Below are positions 8,114 to 16,555 of a DNA stretch of 64,000 bases, one piece after another. A program made the translations under genes and the position numbers. Source of the stretch: Hallerella sp963629575 (lineage in GTDB: Bacteria; Fibrobacterota; Fibrobacteria; Fibrobacterales; Fibrobacteraceae); NCBI GenBank assembly GCA_963629575.1, contig CAVGIM010000001.1:62001-126000 (forward strand), written 5' to 3'. The notes beneath the pieces are model-generated. The model was given only the letters and a program-made list of their open reading frames with translations, made no database searches and had not been told where the DNA came from. The first letter of the stretch is position 1; every line of letters starts with the position of its first letter.

Positions 8114-9547
8114 ATGAAACATGTGTTTTTGGTCGTTCCCGTCTCTTTTGGCGTGGACGCTTTGGCGACAGCGAAATCCGTTCTTGACGCGGTAAGGAAA
8201 AATGCGAAGACGGCCTGTTCGTTTTCCGTTGTCGAAGAGATTCCCTCGATTTTGAAATCATCCGGTGCGGACGCTTCGGTGGAAGCCTTGGTCGCAAAGG
8301 TGCAGGAGGATGCCGCGGAGGCGGTCGTCGTGACGGGCGTCTTGCCGGAAAGTTCCGTTCGTAGCGAAACCCTGAATGTCCAGATAGCGACAGCTCTCGA
8401 CGCCGATGTCGTACTGGTTGCGGATTCCGACGAAACGGGCAGCGCGGTCGCTCTGGATTTTCTCGCGCAAAAGGCTCGCGTGGCGTTTGTCTGCGCTTCG
8501 GGAGATGTGGTTTGCGAATCCGCAATACAAAAGATCCTTTCTGCGGAATCGGAACATCGGATTTCCCAGGCGGAATTTCGTCGCAACCTGATTTCGCTCG
8601 CTTCGAGAAATCTCAAGCGGATTGTCCTTCCGGAAGGTGCGGAACCGAGAACGCTCAAGGCCGCCATCGAAGTACTTGAACGGAAAATCGCCGTCCCCGT
8701 TCTCATCGCCAAGCGTTCCGATGTCGAAGCGGAAGCGGAGAGACAGAACCTGAAACTCCCCGAAAGCCTTGAAATCATCGAACCGTCTGCGGAACTAGTC
8801 GAAAAGTATGTTCCGCTTCTGGTGGAGCTTCGCAAGGCCAAGGGAATGACCGCGGAAAAGGCTCGCGAAGTCTTGAAGGACCCGGTCTTTTTGGGAACGA
8901 TGATGCTCAAGAAGGACGAAGTGGATGGTCTTGTTTCCGGAGCGGTTCATTCTACGGCGGATACGGTTCGCCCGGCATTGCAGGTGATCAAGTGCGCTCC
9001 GGGCGTCAAGTCGATAAGCTCCGTTTTCTTTGTCTGTCTGCCTTCGCAAGTCATGGTTTTCGGTGACTGCGCTATCAACCTGAATCCGAATGCCGAAGAA
9101 CTTGCGGGAATCGCTATCCAGAGTTACGACACGGCGAAAGCCTTTGAACTGCCGGCTCGCGTCGCGATGCTCAGCTATGGAACGGGAAACAGCGGAAAGG
9201 GCGACGATGTCGATTTGGTCATTGCCGCGACGGAAGCCGTACGGAAGGCCCGTCCGGATATTCCTGTTGACGGACCGTTGCAGTACGATGCGGCGACGAC
9301 AGAAAATGTCGCGCGTCTCAAGGCGCCGAATAGTGCGATTGCCGGAAAGGCCACTGTCTTGATTTTTCCGGATCTTTCAGCGGGAAACATCTGCTACAAG
9401 GCTGTTCAGCGTTCCGCTCCGGGCGTCATCGCGGTCGGTCCGATGCTCCAGGGGCTGGCAAAACCGGTAAACGATCTGTCCCGTGGCGCGCTTGTCGAGG
9501 ATATCGTCTATACGATTGCCCTGACAGCCATCCAGGCTCAAAATTAA
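8114..9547 (+). CDS. pta: Phosphate acetyltransferase
   Basis: Interconverts acetyl-CoA and acetyl phosphate in the acetate fermentation pathway. The 477-residue product has a C-terminal PTA_PTB catalytic domain (IVLPEGAEPRTLKAA, then DGLVSGAVHSTADTVRPALQ and LSYGTGNSGKGDDVD). An N-terminal part of about 150 residues (KHVFLVVPVSFGVDALATA) resembles the BioD-like regulatory region of long Pta proteins, but it has no Walker A motif and is shorter than in the roughly 700-residue enterobacterial form. Start at 8114 is supported by GGAG seven bases upstream; the earlier ATG at 8072 has none. A rho-independent terminator follows. No ackA is present in the window. Confidence 0.92.
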   Translation: MKHVFLVVPVSFGVDALATAKSVLDAVRKNAKTACSFSVVEEIPSILKSSGADASVEALVAKVQEDAAEAVVVTGVLPESSVRSETLNVQIATALDADVVLVADSDETGSAVALDFLAQKARVAFVCASGDVVCESAIQKILSAESEHRISQAEFRRNLISLASRNLKRIVLPEGAEPRTLKAAIEVLERKIAVPVLIAKRSDVEAEAERQNLKLPESLEIIEPSAELVEKYVPLLVELRKAKGMTAEKAREVLKDPVFLGTMMLKKDEVDGLVSGAVHSTADTVRPALQVIKCAPGVKSISSVFFVCLPSQVMVFGDCAINLNPNAEELAGIAIQSYDTAKAFELPARVAMLSYGTGNSGKGDDVDLVIAATEAVRKARPDIPVDGPLQYDAATTENVARLKAPNSAIAGKATVLIFPDLSAGNICYKAVQRSAPGVIAVGPMLQGLAKPVNDLSRGALVEDIVYTIALTAIQAQN

Positions 9548-9572
9548 TTTATCTGCAAAATTCAAACAAAGG

Positions 9573-9603
9573 AATCCCTGTGAGACCCGCGGGGATTTTT
9601 TTA
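9573..9603 (+). terminator. Rho-independent terminator after pta
   Basis: AATCCC pairs with GGGATT around a 13-base loop and is followed directly by a run of T. It lies 25 bases after the pta stop codon. Confidence 0.75.
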
Positions 9604-9604
9604 T

Positions 9605-9696
9605 GGGGACCCCTAAAAATTGCCTTGGTCAAGAAAATTCGAGCGAGACCGCGTGTCGCAATCAAGTTTATGAAACTTGAATTTTTGAAGATGACC
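9605..9696 (-). repeat. Copy 1 of an interspersed repeat with terminal inverted repeats
   Basis: About 92 bp beginning GGGGACCCCTAAAAATTG and ending TTGAATTTTTGAAGATGACC. Read on the minus strand it aligns, with the same block order, to the longer element at 43174-43336: GGTCA-AAAAATTCAA, a TTGCGAC block, a GGTCTCRCTCRAATTTTCTTRACC block, then AATTTTTAGRGGT. It lacks the central part of that element. It lies just beyond the pta terminator. Confidence 0.65.
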
Positions 9697-9778
9697 TTAA
9701 ATCTATAAGACAAGAAATGGGAATTGGACAAAAGGTGCTCGAATGGAACGGCTTGTCGCAATCTCTCCTACGAAATGT

Positions 9779-9784
9779 TATATT
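9779..9784 (+). promoter_or_regulatory. Probable promoter -10 (TATATT) upstream of toxin copy 1
   Basis: TATATT followed by GC, the same -10 style as in front of the tRNA gene at 12842. A 24-bp context around it (CCTACGAAATGTTATATTGC) recurs exactly upstream of toxin copy 2, with its TATATT at 10923-10928. A convincing -35 box was not found. Confidence 0.5.
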
Positions 9785-9797
9785 GCAGATGTCCGTT

Positions 9798-9827
9798 GGC
9801 TTTAGGTTTTATGAAAACTTTAAAGCC
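9798..9827 (+). promoter_or_regulatory. AT-rich leader hairpin, copy 1
   Basis: GGCTTTA pairs with TAAAGCC, and inside it GTTTT pairs with AAAAC around ATG. It begins about 14 bases after the TATATT box, so it would lie near the 5' end of the transcript. A variant occurs at 10944-10969 with changed loop bases but intact pairing, which suggests that the structure is kept. Confidence 0.45.
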
Positions 9828-9877
9828 TGACTTGGGCGAAAACATGAGGAATACGAATAGATGCAAACTCTATTGGA

Positions 9878-9892
9878 GGTTACGATGTAACC
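9878..9892. repeat. Perfect inverted repeat GGTTAC-GAT-GTAACC, copy 1
   Basis: A 15-base perfect inverted repeat preceded by GGA, so that GGAGGT precedes an ATG-TAA start-stop pair. The same 15 bases occur at 11012-11026 ahead of toxin copy 2. Its role is unknown; it could be an operator, a minimal start-stop leader, or leftover coding sequence. Confidence 0.5.
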
Positions 9893-10144
9893 AGATCTTG
9901 TTCCTGTCAATCCATGTTGTCCTTTCTAAAAAAGAGGGACGATATGGGAACTTCTAAACCAGGGCGCTACATGAATACGAAAGGTAGCGCTAGAACCATG
10001 AGCCAGTTTGCGCTGGTTCATACATCAGAGGGTAAATTCACAAAGCCACAGAAATCAATTGAACACTTGAAGTTGGCTGGTGGCGGTCACGGACAAAAGG
10101 GAATGGATTTGCTCGATAAATACGGGATAACGTATCATATCGTG
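9892..10144 (+). repeat. 253-bp direct repeat, 5' half of toxin module (copy 1)
   Basis: Identical by eye to 11167-11419. It covers about 50 bases of leader and the first two thirds of the N-terminal half of the toxin gene. Identity ends abruptly inside the codons before YPNGVRVGN. Confidence 0.85.
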
Positions 10145-10411
10145 GTGGTCTATCCCAATGGTGTTCGTGTCGGAAACGTTCCTGGTCACAAGGAAAGGGC
10201 AAAACGTTCAGGAATAGGTCAGTCTTGGTTTCCGGCTTCATGGAACGAAAAGAAAATCAAGCGGGCTGGCGAACATGTGGCTCAGTTGCATAGAAACAGG
10301 CAGGCTTCGGATGGAACGATTATGTACGGCACGTTTAAGGGAGTCCGGATAGGTGTAATCAAAACAAACGGGCAAATCGGAACAGTGTTCCCAGATAAAA
10401 TTCAACCATAG
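9944..10411 (+). CDS. EndoU-type toxin domain protein, copy 1
   Basis: A 155-residue protein with the look of a bacterial EndoU ribonuclease toxin (polymorphic toxin C-terminal domain), which cleaves RNA. The N-terminal part reads SKPGRYMNTKGSARTMSQFA and the nuclease domain has GGGHGQKGM (first catalytic His), NGVRVGNVPGHK (second His), QSWFPASWNEKKIKRAGEHV (candidate Lys) and GTFKGVRIGVI. No signal peptide or delivery domain is present, so it is an orphan toxin module rather than a complete effector. GAGGG five bases before the ATG at 9944 decides the start. A small gene starts nine bases later and is the likely immunity partner. A near copy lies at 11219. Confidence 0.75.
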   Translation: MGTSKPGRYMNTKGSARTMSQFALVHTSEGKFTKPQKSIEHLKLAGGGHGQKGMDLLDKYGITYHIVVVYPNGVRVGNVPGHKERAKRSGIGQSWFPASWNEKKIKRAGEHVAQLHRNRQASDGTIMYGTFKGVRIGVIKTNGQIGTVFPDKIQP

Positions 10412-10419
10412 GAGATAAT

Positions 10420-10758
10420 GTGATTAATGTTAATGAAATAAAGAAAGTTATTGTTGAACGCAAAAGGATATTCGACGAAACTCAGGATAATTGGGATGAC
10501 GGAATTCAGATGTGTTGGGACAAGCTAATCGCTATTCTAACGAAGGATATTAACGAGAGCATTCGTTTTCTTGAACACGAATGTTCGCCCGACGACATCT
10601 ATTGGGTTAGCGAAGTCTTCGACGATATTGCAAGAAAAACCCAGTCCAAGGATTTTATCGCGGCGATTCATCGGATCTACAATAAAATGCCGGAGGATGT
10701 CAAGGAGACAATGGAGGTGGATATCCGGTCTGCAGAACAGGCGATAGATGGCGATTAA
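10420..10758 (+). CDS. Probable immunity protein for EndoU toxin copy 1
   Basis: A small acidic protein of 112 residues starting at a GTG (GGAGA five bases upstream) nine bases after the toxin stop. I do not recognise a named family with certainty; the conserved half reads EHECSPDDIYWVSEVFDDIA, a segment typical of small proteins placed downstream of polymorphic toxins. The last 58 residues are identical to those of the partner of toxin copy 2, while the first 50 differ. Position and size indicate an antitoxin that binds the nuclease; this is inference from context. Confidence 0.6.
   Translation: MINVNEIKKVIVERKRIFDETQDNWDDGIQMCWDKLIAILTKDINESIRFLEHECSPDDIYWVSEVFDDIARKTQSKDFIAAIHRIYNKMPEDVKETMEVDIRSAEQAIDGD
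10573..10749 (+). repeat. 177-bp direct repeat, 3' half of immunity gene (copy 1)
   Basis: Identical by eye to 11838-12014. Together with the 253-bp repeat it flanks a diverged middle of 428 bp here and 418 bp in copy 2. Confidence 0.85.
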
Positions 10759-10943
10759 AAATAGGTTTCGTCTATGGAATATTCGTGTTTTTATAGAACT
10801 TGAATAAATCCAGATGTTCGTCAACAGAGAAGGAGTAAATTGTTTATAAGACAAGAAATAAAAGTTGCCAAAAAAACCTATTCGAAAGAAATGTTTATTC
10901 GTTTTCCCCGCCTACGAAATGTTATATTGCAGATGTTCGTTGG

Positions 10944-10969
10944 CTTTAGGTTTTATAAAAACCCTAAAG
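10944..10969 (+). promoter_or_regulatory. Leader hairpin, copy 2, downstream of a second TATATT box
   Basis: CTTTAGG pairs with CCTAAAG and TTTT with AAAA around ATA. It follows the TATATT at 10923-10928 at the same distance as in copy 1 and is flanked by the same GATGTTCGTTGG context. Confidence 0.45.
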
Positions 10970-11011
10970 ATTGGCATGGACAAAAAAATGGGAATTTATA
11001 ATTTCATGGGA

Positions 11012-11026
11012 GGTTACGATGTAACC
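11012..11026. repeat. Perfect inverted repeat GGTTAC-GAT-GTAACC, copy 2
   Basis: Same 15 bases as 9878-9892. Here about 140 extra bases separate it from the toxin leader. Between 10759 and 11166 I see only this repeat, the promoter/hairpin pair and the bracketing repeat at 11054-11148; no intact gene. Confidence 0.5.
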
Positions 11027-11053
11027 GAATAGAATGTGTTTTTGGAGGCGGCA

Positions 11054-11148
11054 CTGCGAATGCTGCCAGGAATATGCATCGGCAGATTTTAGTTAGCGAC
11101 TAATCGATTTGTCTTGATGCACAAAAAATTTTCTGCCGGAAACGGCAA
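11054..11148 (+). repeat. Bracketing repeat, left copy (upstream of toxin 2)
   Basis: An imperfect repeat of about 95 bp shared with 12043-12145: a CTGCGAA loop flanked by a stem (GGCGGCA/TGCTGCC here), then ATATGC, then TTAGTTAGCGACTAA, then AACGGCAA. The core GTTAGCGACTAA is identical in both. The toxin 2/immunity 2 unit lies exactly between the two copies. In one frame both copies end in codons for QILVSD and a stop, so they may be remnants of coding sequence. Confidence 0.5.
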
Positions 11149-11166
11149 AGGATTATGATGGCAAGA

Positions 11167-11419
11167 CAGATCTTGTTCCTGTCAATCCATGTTGTCCTTT
11201 CTAAAAAAGAGGGACGATATGGGAACTTCTAAACCAGGGCGCTACATGAATACGAAAGGTAGCGCTAGAACCATGAGCCAGTTTGCGCTGGTTCATACAT
11301 CAGAGGGTAAATTCACAAAGCCACAGAAATCAATTGAACACTTGAAGTTGGCTGGTGGCGGTCACGGACAAAAGGGAATGGATTTGCTCGATAAATACGG
11401 GATAACGTATCATATCGTG
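11167..11419 (+). repeat. 253-bp direct repeat, 5' half of toxin module (copy 2)
   Basis: Identical by eye to 9892-10144, beginning CAGATCTTG in the leader and ending in the toxin gene before the YPNGVRVGN codons. Confidence 0.85.
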
Positions 11420-11686
11420 AATGTCTATCCCAATGGTGTTCGTGTCGGGAATATTTCAAACCACAAAGATCGACGCAAAAGGCTTGGTTTGAATCAATCT
11501 TGGTTTCCGGCTTCGTGGAACGAAAAGAAAATCAAGCGTGCCGGCGAACATGTGGCACAATTATATAGAAACCGCAATACTCCCGATGGAAAAGTGATGT
11601 TTGGAACTTTTAAAGGGGTGCGTGTCGGTGTAATTAAGAGAAATGGACAAATTGCGACGGTTTTTCCAGATAGTTATCAACCATAA
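11219..11686 (+). CDS. EndoU-type toxin domain protein, copy 2
   Basis: A 155-residue paralogue of the toxin at 9944. Residues 1 to about 66 are identical, then the catalytic half diverges while keeping the family motifs: GGGHGQKGM, NGVRVGNISNHK, QSWFPASWNEKKIKRAGEHV and GTFKGVRVGVI. Candidate catalytic residues (two His, one Lys) are all kept, so both copies look active. The start is set by GAGGG upstream of ATG 11219. The immunity candidate starts ten bases after the stop. The unit is bracketed by short repeats at 11054-11148 and 12043-12145. Confidence 0.75.
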   Translation: MGTSKPGRYMNTKGSARTMSQFALVHTSEGKFTKPQKSIEHLKLAGGGHGQKGMDLLDKYGITYHIVNVYPNGVRVGNISNHKDRRKRLGLNQSWFPASWNEKKIKRAGEHVAQLYRNRNTPDGKVMFGTFKGVRVGVIKRNGQIATVFPDSYQP

Positions 11687-11696
11687 GGAATTCAAG

Positions 11697-12017
11697 ATGC
11701 TAGACAAGAAAAAATTTAAAAGACTAATTCAAGAAAGAATCGATGGTGAAGGTTTTATTGAAGCAGGAGATACGACCGCTTGGGATAATTTAGCTAAATT
11801 CCTTTCAGCGGATATTGAGGCTTCGATTGACTTCTTGGAACACGAATGTTCGCCCGACGACATCTATTGGGTTAGCGAAGTCTTCGACGATATTGCAAGA
11901 AAAACCCAGTCCAAGGATTTTATCGCGGCGATTCATCGGATCTACAATAAAATGCCGGAGGATGTCAAGGAGACAATGGAGGTGGATATCCGGTCTGCAG
12001 AACAGGCGATAGATTAA
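11697..12017 (+). CDS. Probable immunity protein for EndoU toxin copy 2
   Basis: A 106-residue protein starting at ATG 11697 with AAGGA upstream. The N-terminal 48 residues (MLDKKKFKRLIQERIDGEGF onwards) differ from the copy 1 partner, whereas the C-terminal 58 residues from EHECSPDDIYW onward are identical. The variable half therefore sits on the side of the gene nearest the variable half of its toxin, which suggests that the N-terminal half sets toxin specificity. No family is named with certainty; the immunity role is inferred from position. Confidence 0.6.
   Translation: MLDKKKFKRLIQERIDGEGFIEAGDTTAWDNLAKFLSADIEASIDFLEHECSPDDIYWVSEVFDDIARKTQSKDFIAAIHRIYNKMPEDVKETMEVDIRSAEQAID
11838..12014 (+). 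repeat. 177-bp direct repeat, 3' half of immunity gene (copy 2)
   Basis: Identical by eye to 10573-10749. Confidence 0.85.
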
Positions 12018-12025
12018 AAAAGAAA

Positions 12026-12067
12026 GGACTCGAAGAAGGTTGCTGCGAACAATCCAGCTTCGAGTCC
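12026..12067 (+). other. Strong hairpin after immunity gene 2, no T-tract
   Basis: GGACTCGAAG pairs perfectly with CTTCGAGTCC; inside, GGTTG pairs with CAATC (one G-U) around CTGCGAA. No T run follows, so it is not a standard terminator. It overlaps the right-hand bracketing repeat. Confidence 0.5.
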
Positions 12068-12145
12068 AATTCCAGATATGCGAATGCAAATCCTAGTTAG
12101 CGACTAACCTAGGGTTAAGTTAGCATATCGATTCCAAAACGGCAA
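12043..12145 (+). repeat. Bracketing repeat, right copy (downstream of immunity 2)
   Basis: Partner of 11054-11148, with the same block order CTGCGAA, ATATGC, TAGTTAGCGACTAA, AACGGCAA. It starts 26 bases after the immunity 2 stop and ends 27 bases before the DUF4417 gene. Confidence 0.5.
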
Positions 12146-12172
12146 GTAAAATTTTAAATATGAGGAATAAAT

Positions 12173-12832
12173 ATGCGTATAAACGCCTTTGACGATGGCT
12201 TGCGTCCAGAACTGTTGGAACAAGCCTTCTATGCGGGAATTTTTGAAATCCCAAGACTGGAACCCTTGCCCAATATGGTTGTGCCGACTGGACTTGTGCC
12301 GTTTTCCAAGAGAAAACAGGCGAGAAATCGGTTTGTCCATTATTACGAACACGATTCCCGATACCAGGAGTTTACAAATCATCCGGAGCGTTATTTGGAT
12401 GACTTGTCGCAGCATCCTGGGATTATTTCGCCGGATAATTCCATTTTGGTAGAGGCTCCGCTGTGCGCCTAGATAGCGAACCTGTTCATTTCTCGCCGGA
12501 ATGCGAGCTTTTTACAGCGAAATGGGATCTATCAGATTCCTAATGTACGCTGGGGCGATGAACGAACTTTTACAACAGCGGAATTGCCCGAGCCGATTGC
12601 ATTTGTCGGTATTCCGCATCATTCCATTGTAGCTATTGGAACTTACGGATGTTCTCAAACACAAGATGAAAAACGACTGCTGCATTTAGGCGTAATCGAA
12701 ATGCTCAAGGTTCTCCATCCCGCAACTGTTGTCGTATATGGTCCCATGCAGAAGGATGTATTTTGCGACTTGCCTAGTGAACCAAAGTTTATCCGGTTTG
12801 ATAATTGGTCTAAGGAAAAACATTCAAGCTGA
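12173..12832 (+). pseudogene. DUF4417-family gene interrupted by one in-frame amber codon
   Basis: Both halves read in the same frame and match what I recall of DUF4417 proteins: IPRLEPLPNMVVPTGLVPFS and VHYYEHDSRYQEF in the first half, then NGIYQIPNVRWGDERTF and IAIGTYGCSQTQDEKRLL-like residues in the second (VAIGTYGCS). A TAG at 12470-12472 splits them; the next 120 codons stay open to a stop after KEKHSS. No frameshift is needed. The simplest reading is a recent CAG-to-TAG nonsense mutation. Family function is unknown to me; relatives often occur in mobile or phage-associated contexts. Read-through cannot be excluded. Confidence 0.65.
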
Positions 12833-12841
12833 AAAATAAAC

Positions 12842-12847
12842 TATATT
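12842..12847 (+). promoter_or_regulatory. Probable -10 box (TATATT) of the tRNA-Arg gene
   Basis: TATATTTGCG lies 10-16 bases before the first tRNA base, the right distance for a -10 with a short 5' leader. The same sequence style recurs before other genes in the window. No clear -35 was seen. Confidence 0.55.
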
Positions 12848-12857
12848 TGCGCCAAGC

Positions 12858-12931
<74 letters not shown>

Positions 12932-12933
12932 TT

Positions 12934-12959
12934 AGACCGTTTTTCGCGGTCTTTTTTTT
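12934..12959 (+). terminator. Rho-independent terminator of tRNA-Arg
   Basis: AGACCG pairs with CGGTCT around a short T-rich loop, followed by eight T. Confidence 0.85.
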
Positions 12960-13035
12960 GTTGGGATGTTCCAAGTTGGGATAACGAGTCTCCTGTTTTC
13001 GCTTGCTTTTAAAGGCGTGTTTCGTTAGATTGATG

Positions 13036-13128
13036 ATTGTGGAACGCGTCCCGTCAGCCTTGGTTTAGCGAAGGGATGCTGGAGCAAACCGCAGGGTAGG
13101 GCTTGCGGGGCGCGTTTTACAGGCTTTT
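13036..13128 (+). ncRNA. Candidate structured RNA, three-way junction
   Basis: A possible small RNA in the gap between the tRNA and fusA. An outer stem pairs AACGCGTCC (13043-13051) with GGGCGCGTT (13108-13116), one pair being T-G. Inside are two hairpins: CAGC-CTT with AAG-GCTG (13055-13081) and CCGCA with TGCGG (13089-13108, competing for one or two bases with the outer stem). A plausible promoter precedes it: TTGCTT, 16 bases, TTAGAT at 13025-13030. A T-rich stretch follows. It does not match tmRNA, 6S, SRP or RNase P RNA as I know them. The strand is inferred from the promoter. Confidence 0.4.
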
Positions 13129-13146
13129 ATTTTCTCCTTCTCTGTT

Positions 13147-13178
13147 CAAAAAGGCGAACCCGTTCGGGTTCGCCTTTT
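13147..13178 (-). terminator. Rho-independent terminator of fusA (possibly bidirectional)
   Basis: AAAAGGCGAACCCG pairs perfectly with CGGGTTCGCCTTTT around TT. On the minus strand the stem is followed by five T; it lies 24 bases beyond the fusA stop. Confidence 0.9.
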
Positions 13179-13201
13179 GAATTTTCGCTTGTCGAGAAGA
13201 A

Positions 13202-15310
<2,109 letters not shown>

Positions 15311-15439
15311 ATTTTTTCCGTGGAAAGTTGGATAAACTGCGGTGCAAGATAGAAAATTTTCGGGACGTTCTCAAGGTTCGAAGCGCTTTTGCGCGCCAAA
15401 TGGGATTTTTGGGGTGCGAAACCAAATCCTTGAAAACTG

Positions 15440-15456
15440 AATTTTTAGAGGTGGCC
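15440..15456 (+). repeat. Fragment of the interspersed repeat (one terminal arm)
   Basis: AATTTTTAGAGGTGGCC matches the right terminal arm of the 43174-43336 element with one change. It abuts the stop codon of the gene at 15456-15779, just as the full element abuts the pheS stop. A weaker GGATTTTTGGGGTG at 15402-15415 may be a second fragment. Confidence 0.5.
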
Positions 15457-15779
15457 TACAGGAATAGCTGCATCACCTTTGCGGCGAAGCCCTTGACGGG
15501 AAAGCACAACGATTCGTTCTTTTCTTCGAGGAATATCTTTAAAAGCTCGTCTATCCACTGCTTTTCCGAGCGAATCTCCGACAGGCGGAATCGGGTGCTT
15601 TCCGCAGTTGCGAGAATTTCGTACTTGACGAAGAAACGGATGGGGGCGGGTTCGCCGACAAGGCCGATTTCCAACGAGCATGTTCGTTCGTTTGTGTTTA
15701 AAGAAAGCGAGTGAATCGTGCCTAGCCGCTTGATGACCGGATGTTCCTGCAACGCTTTCCTTACCAGGTACTCTTTCAT
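15456..15779 (-). CDS. Hypothetical protein following map
   Basis: A 107-residue protein of unknown function beginning MKEYLVRKALQEHPVIKRLG. It has an alternating strand-rich middle (TCSLEIGLVGEPAPIRFFVKYEI) and a helical C-terminus (EKQWIDELLKIFLEE). No signal peptide or membrane segment is seen. It starts 14 bases after the methionine aminopeptidase stop on the same strand, so it is probably translated from the same mRNA; its own ribosome-binding site is weak. A longer open frame to 15854 overlaps map and is not preferred. Confidence 0.55.
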   Translation of the reverse strand: MKEYLVRKALQEHPVIKRLGTIHSLSLNTNERTCSLEIGLVGEPAPIRFFVKYEILATAESTRFRLSEIRSEKQWIDELLKIFLEEKNESLCFPVKGFAAKVMQLFL

Positions 15780-15793
15780 GACCCGAAACGCTT

Positions 15794-16555
15794 TTATCGC
15801 GGAAGCGTCAGAATGTCGATTCCGTCTTTTGTCTTGACCATCGTGTGTTCCCATTGCGCGGAGAGGCGACCGTCAACGGTGACCGCGGTCCATCCATCCC
15901 CGAGCGTCCTGGTGCCGGGCTTTCCCGCGTTGACCATCGGTTCGATGGTGAAGACGTTTCCGATTTCGATTATCGGCGTGCGCTCGTTGTTCGCGTAGTG
16001 GAGAACGTTCGGCTCTTCGTGGAATCCGCGACCGATGCCGTGTCCGCAGTAGTCTTCGACAACGCTGAATCCGTGTTCGTCCGCAATCGGCTGGATGGCA
16101 CATCCGATGTCGGAAAAGCGGGCCTTGGGCATGGCCGCCGCGCGGATGCCTTCTTCGAGACAGAGCTTTGTGACATCGACCAGTTCGCGCGCTTCCTTGC
16201 TGACGTTTCCGACGCAGAACATGGCGGAGCAGTCTCCGTGGTAGCCGGAGAGAATTGTCGTGATGTCGATGTTTACGATGTCGCCATCCTTGAGAATCGT
16301 GTCCTTGCTCGGAATTCCGTGACAGATGACCTCGTTGATGCTGATGCATGCGTAACGCGGATACCCGTGGTAGCCTAGGCAGGCGGAGACGCCTCCGTGT
16401 CGATTCGTGTAATCGCCAATGAACTCGTCGATTTCGAGTGTGGAGACTCCGGGCTTGCACAGTTCACCGGCGCGTACGAGAGTTTCGGCGGCAAGGGCAC
16501 CCGCCGAACGGATAAGTTCGATTTCCTTCTTGGTCTTGACTTTGATCTTTGACAT
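15794..16555 (-). CDS. map: Methionine aminopeptidase, type I
   Basis: Removes the initiator methionine from nascent proteins. The 253-residue length is usual for the short type Ia enzyme. The five metal ligands are visible: two Asp in VNIDITTILSGYHGDCSAMF, His in CGHGIGRGFHEEP, Glu in FTIEPMVN and Glu in SAQWEHTM. The start ATG shares its A with the TAA stop of the upstream helicase gene (TAATG), so translation is probably coupled. Confidence 0.97.
   Translation of the reverse strand: MSKIKVKTKKEIELIRSAGALAAETLVRAGELCKPGVSTLEIDEFIGDYTNRHGGVSACLGYHGYPRYACISINEVICHGIPSKDTILKDGDIVNIDITTILSGYHGDCSAMFCVGNVSKEARELVDVTKLCLEEGIRAAAMPKARFSDIGCAIQPIADEHGFSVVEDYCGHGIGRGFHEEPNVLHYANNERTPIIEIGNVFTIEPMVNAGKPGTRTLGDGWTAVTVDGRLSAQWEHTMVKTKDGIDILTLPR

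Noticed and set aside
9844..9943. Extension of toxin copy 1 upstream through GGYDVT to a longer protein
   Set aside because: A TGA at 9845 closes the frame, the leader of copy 2 differs upstream, and a good ribosome-binding site sits at the ATG at 9944.
9724..9957. 77-codon open frame upstream of toxin copy 1
   Set aside because: It runs through promoter, hairpin and leader repeats and ends inside the toxin gene; no convincing start signal. The part shared with copy 2 is explained by the duplication.
11086..12110. Integron attC sites around the toxin cassettes
   Set aside because: The GTTAGCGACTAA core and hairpins look suggestive, but they do not fit the RYYYAAC/GTTRRRY consensus in the right places and no integrase gene is in the window.
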